Numbered from the stretch's first letter, positions 17,501 to 27,695 are shown. The stretch is DNA of 64,000 bases from Amycolatopsis taiwanensis DSM 45107 (GCF_000519205.1 NZ_JAFB01000016.1:62001-126000), one strand, 5' to 3'. The notes: generated from the letters alone by a model not told the origin. Translations and numbers: made by a program.

Positions 17501-20461
17501 TCAGGCGGTCATCTCCACCGTCGAACCGACGCGCGACTTGCGCACCCGCAGCCGGGTCGGGATGCGCTGCCGGAGCTCCTCCACATGTGACACGAGCCCA
17601 ACCACCCGGCCACCGGCCCGCAGCTCGTCGAGGATGTTCATCACCACGTCCAGGGTCTCGGCGTCGAGCGTGCCGAAACCCTCGTCGACGAACAGCGTGT
17701 CCAGCAGCGCACCGCCAGTCTCCGCGGCTACGACGTCCGCGAGACCGAGCGCAAGGGAGAGCGAGGCGAGGAAGGATTCCCCGCCGGACAGGGTCTTCGC
17801 GGGACGGATCCGCCCGGAGTAGTCGTCCAGGACATCGAGCCCGAGCCCGCCACGCGTGCCGTGCGCGCCCGCCGCGTCGGAGTGCACGAACGAATAGCGG
17901 CCCTGGCTCATCTTCCGCAGCCGTGCGGTGGCCGCCACCGCGACCTCTTCCAGCCGCGCGGCCAGCACGTACGAGCGCAGCGACATCTTCCGGGCGTTCT
18001 GCCCGCGACCGTTGACGACGTCGGTCAACGCGTCGAGTTCCGCGAAGGCTTCCTCGGCGGGGGCCAGTTCGCGGCCCACCGTCTCCAGGCGTCGCGTGAG
18101 CCCCGTCAGCTCGTCGGATCTGGTGCTCGCCGCCCGCAACGTGGCGGCCGCGGCTTCGGCCCGTTCACGCGCGGATTTCGCGGCTTCGACGGCCGACGCC
18201 ACGTCCACGTCGTCGTCCGGGCTGACCCCGGCCAGCTCTGGTTCGGCCAGCGTCGCGACGGCGGCGGCCTCCTCGGCCGCGGCCTCCGACAGCTGCTTTT
18301 CCAGCCGTGCCACCGTTTTCTCGTCACGGACCGCGGCTCGCATCGCCTCGACGGTCGCGAAATCAACCCGCGCCAACGCCTCCCGCACCGCGGCCCGTTG
18401 CTGGTCCAGTCCTTCCCGCACGCTCGCGCACGCCGACCTGGCTTCGACGAGTGTGTCGATCGCCCGCACCAGCCGCACGAGGTACTCGCGGCGAGCGCCG
18501 ACGTCGGAGTGTTCGCCGCGCGCCTCGTCGAGCCGGCGGGCACGTTCCGCGACGAGCTCGGCCAACGCGTGCCGTTGGGTCTCGGCGGCCGTCGCCGCCT
18601 GCTCGGCGGATCGACGCTGCTCGGCGAAGTCGCCGGCTTCCTCGTCCATGGCCTGGACCTTGCTTGCCAGCTTCGCCTTCGCGCCCGCCAGCCCGGCCAG
18701 CCGCACAAGTTGTTCTTTCAGCGCGGCGAGTTCCGCGTTCAGCTCCTCGCCGGTGCGTCCGCGTAGCCGCTCCCGCAGCGCGGCCAGCCTGGTCTCCGCC
18801 GCATGCCGGGCAGTCTCGGCCGCCTTGCGCCGGCTCTCCGCCCGGTTCTCGGCTTCTTCCGCGGCCGCTTCCCCTGCCCGGTCGACCTGCTCGCCGGCAG
18901 GCCGGGCCAGGGCCGGATGCGCTTCGGAACCGCAGACCGGGCAGGCGGCGCCGGCGGCCAGCCCGGCGGCCAGTTCGGCGGCCATCCCGTCGAGCCGCAG
19001 CTCCCGCAGCCGGAGCCGGTACTCGCGTGCCTGAAGGTGCTGCTCGTGCGCCTGCCGCAGATCTTCGCCCGCCTTGGCGAGCGCACGCTCGGCCTCGGGC
19101 AGGGTCGCCGCGTCCCGGACCGCGGCGACCAGTTCGGTTTTCCGCTCCCGCAGCGCTTCCAGCTTCACCTCGGCCTCGGTGGCCGCATCCAGTCGCAGCC
19201 TCAGCTCGCGAACCTGCTCCGGGATGCCGGCCAGCTTCTCCGACAACACCTCGGCCCGCGCGCGCTCCCGTGCCGCGGTCTCGCCGAGCCGTGCGAGCTC
19301 CCGCCGGTCCCGGTGTTGCTGGTCGGCCTCGGCGACCAGCCCGGCCAGCGCCCCGGCCTCTTCCCGCAGCTTCCCGGCGTGCCGGCGCAACTCCACGATG
19401 TCCGCGCCGGTTTCGGCGTAACCGGTGGCCGCCAGCTCGCGGACGCGAAGCTCCTCGGTGCGCCGGGCCTGCTCCAGCTGTGCCGCAAGCCGATCGGCCT
19501 GCGTGACGGCGCCGATCACCGTGTCCGCCCGCCTGGCCGCCGCGACCTCGTCGGCCCACCGGGAGCGTTCGGCCTCCCCCGCGGCCAGGCTCGCCAGCCG
19601 CTGGTGCGCGGCGCGCACGCGCTGGACCCGTTCCGCGGCGATCCGCCGGCCGGCCAGCTCCTGCTCGGCGGTCTCGCGTGCCGAGACGGCCGCCGTCCGC
19701 GCGACCTCCGCCTCTGTCACGGCCTGCTCCGCGCGATGCCGGACATCGGCGACCCAGGCGGAAACGTCGGCCTCCGGCGGGTCCTCGCCGGCCACCTGCG
19801 CGAACCGGGCCAGCCACTCGCGCCGTTCGCCCCGGCGGCGCTCCAGCTCCCGCTTGCGCTCGACGCGCAGGTCACGGAACCACGCCTCGACGTCGGCGAA
19901 CCGTCTGGTGCCGAACAGCTTCTCCAGCAACCGTTCCCGTTCGCTGGTGTCGGCGCGCAGGAACTTCGCGAACTCGCCCTGCGGCAGGAGAACGACCTGA
20001 AAGAACTGGGCGGCGTTCATGCCGAGGAGCCGCTCCACCGTCCGGCCGACCTCGTCGATCCGGATGAGCCCGTCCGGCGAGTGGCCGGCCGGTGCCCCGT
20101 CGAGCCAGCTCAGCGACGCCTTGGCGGGTTGCGTGGTGGTGCCATCGCCGCGCCGCTTCGGCCGCTGGTACTCGGGACTGCGCACCAACCGGATTCGCTG
20201 GCCCTGCACGGTCAGTTCGAGCGCGACCTCGGTCGGATCATCCGCCCCCGCCAGGTCGCACCGTAGCCGTTTCACCTCGCCCCGGGCGCCGGGCACCGAC
20301 CCGAACAGCGCGAAGGCCACCGCATCGAGCAGCGTCGTCTTGCCCGCGCCCGTGTCGCCGTGCAAGAGGAACAACCCGTCCGCGCCGAGCGCGTCGAAGT
20401 CCACGATTTCGCGTGCCCGGTAGGGCCCGAACGCGGAGACTTCCAGACGGTGCAGTCTCAT
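17501..20461 (-). CDS. sbcC: SMC-family exonuclease subunit SbcC
   Basis: A 986-residue ATPase subunit of the SbcCD nuclease that opens hairpins and processes DNA ends. Walker A is HGDTGAGKTTLLDAVAFALFG near residue 35. Long coiled-coil arms flank a zinc hook with CPVCG near residue 500. The C-terminal half has the ABC signature KTLSGGESFLASLSLALGLADVV and Walker B LDTLFVDEGFGTLDAETLDVV. The ATG overlaps the sbcD stop by one base (TGATG), so the pair is translationally coupled. Its length is normal for actinobacterial SbcC. Confidence 0.96.
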   Translation of the reverse strand: MRLHRLEVSAFGPYRAREIVDFDALGADGLFLLHGDTGAGKTTLLDAVAFALFGSVPGARGEVKRLRCDLAGADDPTEVALELTVQGQRIRLVRSPEYQRPKRRGDGTTTQPAKASLSWLDGAPAGHSPDGLIRIDEVGRTVERLLGMNAAQFFQVVLLPQGEFAKFLRADTSERERLLEKLFGTRRFADVEAWFRDLRVERKRELERRRGERREWLARFAQVAGEDPPEADVSAWVADVRHRAEQAVTEAEVARTAAVSARETAEQELAGRRIAAERVQRVRAAHQRLASLAAGEAERSRWADEVAAARRADTVIGAVTQADRLAAQLEQARRTEELRVRELAATGYAETGADIVELRRHAGKLREEAGALAGLVAEADQQHRDRRELARLGETAARERARAEVLSEKLAGIPEQVRELRLRLDAATEAEVKLEALRERKTELVAAVRDAATLPEAERALAKAGEDLRQAHEQHLQAREYRLRLRELRLDGMAAELAAGLAAGAACPVCGSEAHPALARPAGEQVDRAGEAAAEEAENRAESRRKAAETARHAAETRLAALRERLRGRTGEELNAELAALKEQLVRLAGLAGAKAKLASKVQAMDEEAGDFAEQRRSAEQAATAAETQRHALAELVAERARRLDEARGEHSDVGARREYLVRLVRAIDTLVEARSACASVREGLDQQRAAVREALARVDFATVEAMRAAVRDEKTVARLEKQLSEAAAEEAAAVATLAEPELAGVSPDDDVDVASAVEAAKSARERAEAAAATLRAASTRSDELTGLTRRLETVGRELAPAEEAFAELDALTDVVNGRGQNARKMSLRSYVLAARLEEVAVAATARLRKMSQGRYSFVHSDAAGAHGTRGGLGLDVLDDYSGRIRPAKTLSGGESFLASLSLALGLADVVAAETGGALLDTLFVDEGFGTLDAETLDVVMNILDELRAGGRVVGLVSHVEELRQRIPTRLRVRKSRVGSTVEMTA

Positions 20462-21603
20462 CAGTCCCCCTTGCCCGCGGCTTGCAAGGCCCGCCGCAAC
20501 AACCCGCGTTCGCGCTCGTTGGGCGGCGCACCACGGCAGTCGGCGAGGAAGCTGTCCGCGATCTCGCCGTCCGACCGGCCGCGCACCGCCTCCGCGTACC
20601 GCAGGACCGCGGCGGTGCCGTGCTCCGGTTGCCAGTCGAGGTGCACCGCGAACGGGAACCGCTCGCGCAGGCGGCGCATCGCGTCGATCGGGCGGACCGG
20701 GTCGGTGAGCGTGATCGAAAGGTAGCAGTCCACCAGACCGGCGTGCTCGTCGCCGGACAGCAACTCGTCGAGGCGGCCGGACAGCCTGGCCAGCCGGCGG
20801 GGCACCGGTAGCTCGTGCCGCCGGACCCCGGCCAGGCCGCCGGCGTCGAGGTCCACCAGCCACACCGATTTTCGTTGCGCCGCTTCGGAAAACGAGTAGG
20901 CCACCGGGCTGCCCGAGTAGCGCAGGCCCTCGGCGAGGGTCTGCGGGCCGTGCAAGTGTCCTAACGCGACATAGTCGGCGCCGTCGAAGACCGCGCCCGA
21001 CACCTGCTCCACACCGCCCGACGAGATCGGCCGTTCCGACTCGGTCCCCTTGCCACCGTTGACAAAGGCATGCGCGAGGACGACCGACCGAGTCCCCGGC
21101 GCGCGGTTCGCCAGATCGGCGCGAACGCGGCGCATCGCCTCACTCAGCACACCGGTGTGCCCCTTCGCCCCGGGCGCATCGAGCGCGTGCCGCGCCGGTT
21201 CCGGCTCCAGGTAGGGAATCCCGTAGATCGCGACCGGCCCGTGCGCGTCCGCGAGCAGCACGGGATCGTCGATCCGGTCGATCTCGGTACGCAGGTGGAG
21301 GCCGCCCGCCGCGGCGAACTCGCCGAACGCACCGAGCCTGGCCGCCGAGTCGTGGTTGCCGGAGGTGATCACCAGCTCCGCCCCGGCGCGCCGGATCCGC
21401 GCCATGGCCCGCGTGGCCACCCGCACCGCCTCCGCCGCGGGCACCGCCCGGTCGTAGACGTCGCCCGCGACGAGCACCACGTCGACCGCCTCGGCCGTCA
21501 CCAGGTCCGCGAGGTGCCCGAGCACGGCGTCCTGCTCGGCGAGCAGGTCCGCACCGTGGAAGGTACGGCCCACGTGCCAGTCGGAGGTGTGCAGGAATCT
21601 CAC
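20461..21603 (-). CDS. sbcD: Exonuclease SbcCD subunit D (Mre11-like)
   Basis: A 380-residue calcineurin-like nuclease. The metal-binding motifs are HTSDWHVGRTFHG near residue 5, VLVAGDVYDRAVP near 43, ITSGNHDSAARLG near 77, LAHAFVNGG and ALGHLHGPQ. These give the full Asp/His set of Mre11/SbcD. The GTG at 21603 gives VRFLHTSDWH, the usual family start; a GTG two codons upstream (21609) is also possible, and neither has a clear ribosome site. It is the first gene of the sbcDC pair. Confidence 0.95.
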   Translation of the reverse strand: MRFLHTSDWHVGRTFHGADLLAEQDAVLGHLADLVTAEAVDVVLVAGDVYDRAVPAAEAVRVATRAMARIRRAGAELVITSGNHDSAARLGAFGEFAAAGGLHLRTEIDRIDDPVLLADAHGPVAIYGIPYLEPEPARHALDAPGAKGHTGVLSEAMRRVRADLANRAPGTRSVVLAHAFVNGGKGTESERPISSGGVEQVSGAVFDGADYVALGHLHGPQTLAEGLRYSGSPVAYSFSEAAQRKSVWLVDLDAGGLAGVRRHELPVPRRLARLSGRLDELLSGDEHAGLVDCYLSITLTDPVRPIDAMRRLRERFPFAVHLDWQPEHGTAAVLRYAEAVRGRSDGEIADSFLADCRGAPPNERERGLLRRALQAAGKGD

Positions 21604-21657
21604 GGGCACAAGCTAGGGGGGATCATCGCCGGAAACACGGCACCACGCCGTCTCCGC

Positions 21658-21720
21658 GTGTCCCCGGTTCCGGCACGTGAATTCCCGGCTCAGGCAGCCG
21701 AGTTCTCGGTTCGGGCGGTG
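21658..21720. repeat. 21-bp repeat array 5 (three units)
   Basis: Plus-oriented cores start at 21658, 21679 and 21700. This is the only array in the window lying between divergent genes (sbcD and rmuC), so the family is not confined to gene ends. Confidence 0.75.
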
Positions 21721-21784
21721 GCGTGGAGGTTTTGTCGGTGGCCTGGGCCATGATGTCGGCAGGACCGGGAAGGGAGGGGTTACG

Positions 21785-22702
21785 GTGGCATCCACCGTGA
21801 TCAGCACGGCGGCGTTGGCCATCGCCGTGGTGCTGCTGGTGGCGATCGTCCTGCTCTGGCGGTTGTACACCGACAGCGTGCGCCGCGCGGATGCGGCCGC
21901 GCGGCGGGTCGAGGCCGAACGGTCACGGGTGGATCAACAGCAGCTGGCGCTACGTCGCTACGAGGTCGCCTTCGCCTCCATCCGGGGCCGGGGCGAGCTG
22001 GGCGAACAGGTGCTGGTGGAGACCGCGCGGATGCTCGGGCTGCGCGAGGGCCTGCACTTCACCCTGCAGACCGACCTCGCCGGCGGCGGTGCGGCGAAAC
22101 CGGATCTGGTACTGCGCGTCGGCGGTGACCGGACCGTTCCGGTGGACGCCAAGGCGAGCCTGGCCTGCTGGGCGGAGGCGGTGGAGACCGACGACGCCGA
22201 GGAGCGGCTGGACGCGCTGCGCGTGCACGTGCGCAACCTGCGGTCGCGGGCGGCCGAGCTGGCGGGCAAGGGATACCAGCGCTGGGCGGACGCGATCTAC
22301 GGCACGATCATGTTCGTCCCGTCGGACGCGGCGGTGGTCGCCGCGCTGGACACCGACCCCGACCTCCTGCGCTGGATGCTGGACCGGCGGATCTTCCTGT
22401 GTGGCCCCACTGGGTTCGCCGTGCTCGCGTCGGCGGCGCTGTTCGCGGCCAGCGAGCGGGCCGTGGTCGAAGACGTCGAACGGGTGCGGGCGGGCGCGGC
22501 CGCGGCGCACCGGGCGGCGAGCGCGGCGGTCGAGGCGGTCAACCTGTCCGGCACCCACCTGCAGCGGTTCCTGTCGGCGCGGCGACGCGAACTGGATGCG
22601 TTGGAAGGGTTCCGGGCGGTGGTCGCACCACTGTCGGAGGCGGCGGGCAGCCCGGCGGAGATCGCGACGATCCGTAAGGGGGACGAAATGGCCGCGAGCT
22701 GA
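21785..22702 (+). CDS. rmuC: DNA recombination protein RmuC-like
   Basis: A 305-residue RmuC-family protein. An N-terminal membrane helix (TAALAIAVVLLVAIVLLWRLY) and a short coiled coil precede the nuclease-like core with GELGEQVLVETARMLGLREG, KPDLVLRVGGDRTVPVDAKASL, and YGTIMFVPSDAAV. The DAKxxL segment is part of the PD-(D/E)XK-like active site expected in this family, which limits inversion recombination in E. coli. The GTG at 21785 follows GGGAGGGG. It is short for RmuC, lacking much of the N-terminal coiled coil. Confidence 0.85.
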   Translation: MASTVISTAALAIAVVLLVAIVLLWRLYTDSVRRADAAARRVEAERSRVDQQQLALRRYEVAFASIRGRGELGEQVLVETARMLGLREGLHFTLQTDLAGGGAAKPDLVLRVGGDRTVPVDAKASLACWAEAVETDDAEERLDALRVHVRNLRSRAAELAGKGYQRWADAIYGTIMFVPSDAAVVAALDTDPDLLRWMLDRRIFLCGPTGFAVLASAALFAASERAVVEDVERVRAGAAAAHRAASAAVEAVNLSGTHLQRFLSARRRELDALEGFRAVVAPLSEAAGSPAEIATIRKGDEMAAS

Positions 22703-22932
22703 CCGTGAATGTGACCGTTGTCGCACCCGGTACTGCGCGAACGGGTTGGCGTCGAGGCCGGCTTCGGGAGGAGATGGGAGGAAATTCTGCGTAACAGCTG
22801 AGTTGAAGCCTATGCTGGCGTGGCGTGAAACCGCTGGTGGAAGGGAACCCACCGGGTTCCGGCACAGCAGCGGCGCTCAACTCCGAGGAGTGGCAACCAC
22901 TTGACGTCCAGTACGGGTTACGGTGTTCCCTC

Positions 22933-23949
22933 GTGACCGCCCTACGCGATCGCCCGAGCGATGCCGACGCCGACGAACTCGACGTGCCTTGGGACGCACG
23001 TCCGATCGTAGGTGACAGACGAGGTCTGCCCTGGTGGGCCGCCGTGCTGCTCGCATTCATCCTCGCCGCGGTCGGTGCCGTCGTCGACATGAAGATGAGC
23101 AACACGCTGGGCTGGGTGTTTCGCATCTGCTACTTCGTCGGCTCGGTAGGCGCGGTCTGCGCGGTCCAGCGACGCAGCCTGTTCGGGCCCATGGTGCAAC
23201 CGCCGCTGGTCCTCGCCGTCACGGTGCCGGCGGTGGTGCTGCTGGTCTCCGGGACGCCGGCGAGCAGCGACACCTTGGGCAAGGCGCTCGCCGTCGGGAC
23301 CCCGCTGATCAACGGCTTCCCGACCATGGCGGTCACAACGGGTTTCACCCTGGCTGTCGGTATTTTCCGGTTTTACCAGGAGCGTAATCCGGAATCCCGG
23401 CGGAAGGACAAGGCGCCGGACCGGCCGAGCGCCCGCCAGCGTCCGAGCACCGCGCGGCGGCCGGGCGAGGACGGCCGCCCGCGCCCGGCCGATGACGGTC
23501 GGGCACGGCCTGCTGACGAGGGTCGCCCACGATCTGGTGACGACGGTCGGCCACGACCTGGTCAGCCGAACCGGGGGGGCCGGGGGCAGCGGCCCCCCGA
23601 GCGGACCGGCGGCCAGCGCCGTCCGACCGGGGAAAACCCGTTGCCGCCCGCTGGACGTCGGCAGCCACCCGACGAGCTCCCGCGCCGGAGCGACCCAGGC
23701 GGCCGATCCGGCCAGACCCCGCCCCCGCCGGGCGCCCGGCGGGGGCGGGGTCCCGCACCCGACGACGCCGACCGGCGGCGCTCCGGCGGACAGCCGGGAG
23801 CCGACCCTCGTGGACGCCGTATGCCACCCCGTTCGGGCGACCCCCGCGGCGGCGGTCCCCGCGGCGACGGTGCCCGCGGCGACCTCCCCCGCCGTGCCCC
23901 GGGCCGAGGGACCCCACCCCCTCGCCGCCGCCCCTGGGACGATGCCTGA
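22933..23949 (+). CDS. DUF6542-type membrane protein with long basic Pro/Arg/Gly tail
   Basis: A 338-residue protein of unknown function. Four hydrophobic segments lie at about residues 33-160 (WWAAVLLAFILAAVGAVVDM, WVFRICYFVGSVGAVCAV, PLVLAVTVPAVVLLVS, FPTMAVTTGFTLAVGIFRF). A disordered C-terminal tail of about 170 residues follows, rich in Arg, Pro, Gly and Asp. The GTG at 22933 is preferred: it gives the MTALRDRPSD start followed by ELDVPWDARPIVGDRRGLPWW as in relatives; the frame is open another 36 codons upstream. Its position beside ispH is conserved in actinobacteria. Confidence 0.75.
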   Translation: MTALRDRPSDADADELDVPWDARPIVGDRRGLPWWAAVLLAFILAAVGAVVDMKMSNTLGWVFRICYFVGSVGAVCAVQRRSLFGPMVQPPLVLAVTVPAVVLLVSGTPASSDTLGKALAVGTPLINGFPTMAVTTGFTLAVGIFRFYQERNPESRRKDKAPDRPSARQRPSTARRPGEDGRPRPADDGRARPADEGRPRSGDDGRPRPGQPNRGGRGQRPPERTGGQRRPTGENPLPPAGRRQPPDELPRRSDPGGRSGQTPPPPGARRGRGPAPDDADRRRSGGQPGADPRGRRMPPRSGDPRGGGPRGDGARGDLPRRAPGRGTPPPRRRPWDDA

Positions 23950-23955
23950 CCGGCC

Positions 23956-24231
23956 GTGAGCCGTGGCGAACCGCTGTCCACCTCACCGGAATCGCCCTAC
24001 GCGCAGGCTTGCGTGCCCGGACGCCGGGACGCGACCAGCGCTGACAAGCTGATCGCCCTCACCCTGACCCGCACCGGCGATGCCGAACGACGCACCGTCC
24101 TGCCGTCATCCGGAGACTGGCGGACCGCGATGGGGGACGTTTTCGGCATTCCCACCAACGCATTCAGCAGGGCGGAACGGGAACTGCTCTGGCGAACGGC
24201 CGTCAGTCAGCACGAAGCCCGCGCGAGTTGA
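23956..24231 (+). pseudogene. C-terminal remnant of an arylamine N-acetyltransferase-like gene
   Basis: About 90 residues resemble the C-terminal third of NAT family proteins: the PLSTSPESPYAQACV segment (normally STxPxSPF), a beta-strand LIALTLTRTGDAERRTVL, then a helix DWRTAMGDVFGIP and AERELLWRTAVSQHEA. The catalytic Cys-His-Asp regions of a roughly 270-residue NAT are missing, and no upstream frame supplies them. A GTG at 23956 exists but has no ribosome site. A small active protein cannot be excluded. The 39 bases to ispH hold nothing. Confidence 0.55.
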
Positions 24232-24270
24232 GCACTCCCATGTGCGCCCCGTGAACTCGGCCCGGCCGGG

Positions 24271-25230
24271 TCACGGGGAGAGCTTGCGCAGTTCGCGGGG
24301 CAGTGCGAAGGCGATCTTCTCGTTCGCCGTGGTGACCTCTTCGACCGCGGTCCAGCCGCGCTCGCCCAGCCATTCGAGCAGCTCCATCACCAGCACGTCC
24401 GGAACCGAGGCGCCGCTGGTCACGCCCACCGTCGAGACGCCGTCGAGCCACGACGGATCGACCTCGCGGGCGTAGTCGATCAGGTGCGCGTCCCGGGCGC
24501 CGGCCTGCCGGGCGACCTCGACCAGCCGCTTGGAGTTCGACGAGTTCCGCGAACCCACCACGAGCACCAGGTCGCATTCGGCGGCCATCGCCTTGACCGC
24601 GGTCTGCCGGTTGGACGTGGCGTAGCAGATGTCGTCGCTCGGTGGATCCGCCAGTTCGGGGAAGCGCTCACGCAGTTGCTCGACCCGTTCCATGGTCTCG
24701 TCGACGCTCAGCGTGGTCTGGGACAGCCACACCACCTTCGACGGGTCGCGCACGTCTGCCTTCGCCACGTCCTCGCGCGTGTCGATCAGCTGCACGTTCT
24801 CCGGCGCCTCCCCCGCGGTGCCCTCGACCTCCTCGTGGCCCTCGTGGCCGATCAGCAGGATGTCGTAGTCGTCCTTGGCGAACCGGTTGACCTCCTTGTG
24901 CACCTTCGTCACCAGCGGGCAGGTCGCGTCGATCGTGCGCAGGTTGCGTTGCGCCGCCTCGGCATGCACGGCGGGAGACACACCGTGCGCGGAGAACACG
25001 ACCAGTTCACCCTCGGGCACTTCGGATGTCTCGTCGACGAAGATGACACCGCGTTCCCGGAGCGTGTCCACGACATGCCGGTTGTGCACGATTTCCTTGC
25101 GCACGTAGACGGGCGGGCCATAAAGTTCGAGGGCCTTCTCAACCGCGATCACCGCGCGGTCCACGCCCGCGCAGTAGCCACGCGGTTTGGCCAGTAGCAC
25201 TCGCTTGGCGGAGGAGGTCGCTCCAGTCAT
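24271..25230 (-). CDS. ispH: 4-hydroxy-3-methylbut-2-enyl diphosphate reductase
   Basis: Last enzyme of the MEP isoprenoid pathway (IspH/LytB), making IPP and DMAPP. The protein has 319 residues. The three cluster cysteines are in [13 protein letters not shown] (about residue 20), [11 protein letters not shown] (about 107) and [11 protein letters not shown] is near the C-terminus; the third cysteine lies in [14 protein letters not shown] near 205. Other conserved segments are EIVHNRHVV and SAHGVSP. The ATG at 25230 is clear. Its orientation beside the helical-protein/xseA operon is conserved in mycobacteria. Confidence 0.97.
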   Translation of the reverse strand: MTGATSSAKRVLLAKPRGYCAGVDRAVIAVEKALELYGPPVYVRKEIVHNRHVVDTLRERGVIFVDETSEVPEGELVVFSAHGVSPAVHAEAAQRNLRTIDATCPLVTKVHKEVNRFAKDDYDILLIGHEGHEEVEGTAGEAPENVQLIDTREDVAKADVRDPSKVVWLSQTTLSVDETMERVEQLRERFPELADPPSDDICYATSNRQTAVKAMAAECDLVLVVGSRNSSNSKRLVEVARQAGARDAHLIDYAREVDPSWLDGVSTVGVTSGASVPDVLVMELLEWLGERGWTAVEEVTTANEKIAFALPRELRKLSP

Positions 25231-25366
25231 GGCTCCAGGGTACGGGCGAGGCGGATCAGCCCGCGAAATGACTCCGTGGCTTGCACCGTGTGTGTCCGGT
25301 CACCACGACCCGCCCGCGCAGCGTGGTCGTTTGGGCAGGATGGCCAACATGCGGCAGGCTGTACGC

Positions 25367-25984
25367 ATGAAGCCGCTCCCGCTTCCGCTTCGAGTCGCCG
25401 CTGGCTTGGCCATGACCGTCGTGGAGCACGCGCGGGACCTGCCGAAGCAGCTGCTGGGCCTGCCGGTCACGGTGCTGTCGCAGGTGCTGCAGTGTTCCAT
25501 GCGTGTGCAGCAGCAGCTCACCGAGCTGGCGATCAAGGGCGACGAGGCGCTGTCGACATTCCGCCCGGTCGAAGAGACGCCGAGCTGGGCCACCTTCGAC
25601 GAGGACCTCCAGCCGGCGCCCAGCGACAACGGTCGCCGGACCGAACCCGTGCCCGACCAGCGTGACCCCTGGGAACAGGAGGAACGGGCGCTGGCCGAGG
25701 ACCACACCGAAGGTGAGTTCGACAGCACCGCCGCCACCGCCGACGAGGTGGCCGAGAGCACGCCCGAAGCGGTGCTGGCACCCGTGGGCCTGGCCAACTA
25801 CGACGAGCTCACCCTGCCGCAGCTGCGGGCCAGGCTTCGCCGGTTCTCCCTGGCGGAGCTGGAGGAACTGCTGGCCTACGAGCGCACGCACGCCAACCGT
25901 CCGTCGTTCGTCGGCATGCTCACTCGCCGCATCGGCAACGTGCAGCGGCTGTCCGAGGGCAGCACGGACAACGGCAGTCAGTGA
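25367..25984 (+). CDS. Lipid-droplet-associated-type helical protein (Rv1109c-like)
   Basis: A 205-residue protein with an N-terminal amphipathic or hydrophobic region ([36 protein letters not shown]), a conserved [15 protein letters not shown] block and [11 protein letters not shown]. An acidic linker follows, and then a C-terminal helical motif [40 protein letters not shown]. Relatives beside xseA in actinobacteria are annotated as lipid droplet-associated. The ATG at 25367 aligns with their N-termini; ATGs at 25340 and 25349 are alternatives. The stop overlaps the xseA start (GTGA). Confidence 0.75.
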   Translation: MKPLPLPLRVAAGLAMTVVEHARDLPKQLLGLPVTVLSQVLQCSMRVQQQLTELAIKGDEALSTFRPVEETPSWATFDEDLQPAPSDNGRRTEPVPDQRDPWEQEERALAEDHTEGEFDSTAATADEVAESTPEAVLAPVGLANYDELTLPQLRARLRRFSLAELEELLAYERTHANRPSFVGMLTRRIGNVQRLSEGSTDNGSQ

Positions 25985-27231
25985 CCACCGAAACAGCCAG
26001 GGAACAGACGAGCGCCGAGCACCCGTGGCCGGTCCGCACGGTGGCGCGCAAGATCGCCGACTGGATCCACCGGCTCGGCGCGGTGTGGGTGGAGGGTCAG
26101 GTCACCCAGATCTCGGCCCGGCCGGGCACGCAGACGGCGTTTTTGACGCTGCGCGATCCCGCCGCCGACGTGTCGATGACGGTCACCTGTCCGATGCGGC
26201 TGGTCCGCGGCATCGAACCGCCGCTGCGGGACGGCGCCAGCGTCGTGTTGTACGCCAAGCCCTCGTTCTTCCTCGGCCGCGGCACGATCAGCCTGCGGGC
26301 AAGCGAAATCCGCCCGGTCGGCATCGGCGAGTTGCTCGCCCGCATCGAACGGCTGCGCCGCCTCCTCGACGCCGAGGGCCTGTTCGCTCCGGAACGCAAA
26401 CGCCGGCTTCCCTTTCTGCCCAAGGGAATCGGGCTGATCACCGGGCGCGCCTCGGCCGCCGAGCACGACGTGCTGGCCAATGCGCACGCCCGCTGGCCGG
26501 CCGCGCGCTTCCAGGTGGTCAACACGGCGGTACAGGGCCCGACGGCGGTGCCGCAGATCCGTAAAGCACTGTCTCTTTTGGACGCCGATCCGGATGTCGA
26601 CGTGATCGTGATCGCGCGCGGCGGTGGCAGCGTCGAGGATCTGCTGCCCTTTTCCGACGAAACGCTCTGCCGTGCCGTCGCGGCGGCGGGAACCCCGGTG
26701 GTCAGTGCGATCGGGCACGAGCCGGATTCGCCGCTGCTCGACTACGTCGCCGATCTCCGCTGCTCGACGCCGACCGACGCGGGCAAGCGGATCGTGCCCG
26801 ACGTCAAGGAGGAAACCGCGCGGGTGCTCCAGCTGCGGGATCGGGCCCGCCGTGCCCTGCACGGCTGGGTGGACACGCAGTGCCGGTTGCTCGATCAGCT
26901 GCGCAGCCGCCCGGTGCTCGCCGATCCGCTCGGACCGATCGAGCGGCGTGCCGAGGACGTCGAACTCCATACCGAACGCGGGCGCCGCGCGATCCTCGCC
27001 ACACTGTCCACCGAGCAGGCCGCCATCGCCGCTGCCCGGGCGCGGCTGACCGCGCTCGGACCTGCCGCGACGATGGCCCGCGGGTATACCGTCGTGCAAT
27101 ATCCGGACGCGGAAGGCAACCTCCAGGTACTCCGATCCATCTCTGAAGTATCGGAGGGAACTCCGCTGCGCGTGCGCGTCGTGGATGGCGCCGTGCACGC
27201 GATGACGACGACCACCGAACCAGGAGAGTAG
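25981..27231 (+). CDS. xseA: Exodeoxyribonuclease VII large subunit
   Basis: A 416-residue single-strand exonuclease subunit. The N-terminal OB-fold ([29 protein letters not shown]) is followed by the catalytic core with [44 protein letters not shown], and [29 protein letters not shown] helical C-terminal region follows, ending in [15 protein letters not shown]. The start overlaps the preceding stop by 4 bases. Unusually, a 138-residue gene separates it from xseB. Confidence 0.96.
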   Translation: MTTETAREQTSAEHPWPVRTVARKIADWIHRLGAVWVEGQVTQISARPGTQTAFLTLRDPAADVSMTVTCPMRLVRGIEPPLRDGASVVLYAKPSFFLGRGTISLRASEIRPVGIGELLARIERLRRLLDAEGLFAPERKRRLPFLPKGIGLITGRASAAEHDVLANAHARWPAARFQVVNTAVQGPTAVPQIRKALSLLDADPDVDVIVIARGGGSVEDLLPFSDETLCRAVAAAGTPVVSAIGHEPDSPLLDYVADLRCSTPTDAGKRIVPDVKEETARVLQLRDRARRALHGWVDTQCRLLDQLRSRPVLADPLGPIERRAEDVELHTERGRRAILATLSTEQAAIAAARARLTALGPAATMARGYTVVQYPDAEGNLQVLRSISEVSEGTPLRVRVVDGAVHAMTTTTEPGE

Positions 27232-27234
27232 GAC

Positions 27235-27651
27235 GTGCACCCGAAGTTCCTCCCGCTCACCGCGGATGCCGCCGCGGCAGCAGGAGCCGGTGCCGTGTTG
27301 AGCAGCGCCGCCGAGGCCGATGCGGCGGCCAATGTCTGCTGGGCTTCCCTGCTGGGCGGCTGCGCGCCGGTCAAGCGCTGGGGCCTGGACCGGCGGCTGC
27401 GCCAGCTGTCCGAGGCCGCCGGCGAGTTCGCCGGCAGCAGGTGGTGGTTCCACGATGGCGCCGCGTACCGGCGGCGCGTGACGCACGCGCAAGGGCGTAT
27501 CGAGGAAGCGATCAGCGAAGGCGACGGCCCGGAGTTCGCCCGGGCTTTCGCCGGCTACGACCACGCCGTGGCCAGCGTTGTCGTCGCGGCGCATTCCCGC
27601 CGTAACGCACGGATACGGCACGGACACGCCGTCGAACGGACGCGCCGCTGA
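27235..27651 (+). CDS. Hypothetical protein between xseA and xseB
   Basis: A 138-residue Ala/Arg-rich protein beginning 3 bases after the xseA stop with GTG. The AGGAGAG of the xseA end can serve as its ribosome site. It has no membrane segment. WWFHDGAAYRRRVTHAQGRIEEAISEGDGPEFARAFAGYDHAVASVVV is the most structured-looking part, probably helical. I do not recognise the family. Tight spacing argues that it is expressed with xseA. Confidence 0.6.
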   Translation: MHPKFLPLTADAAAAAGAGAVLSSAAEADAAANVCWASLLGGCAPVKRWGLDRRLRQLSEAAGEFAGSRWWFHDGAAYRRRVTHAQGRIEEAISEGDGPEFARAFAGYDHAVASVVVAAHSRRNARIRHGHAVERTRR

Positions 27652-27695
27652 AACCCGCATGCGCGCGATGCCGCGCAAGACAGTAGTGTGCGCAC

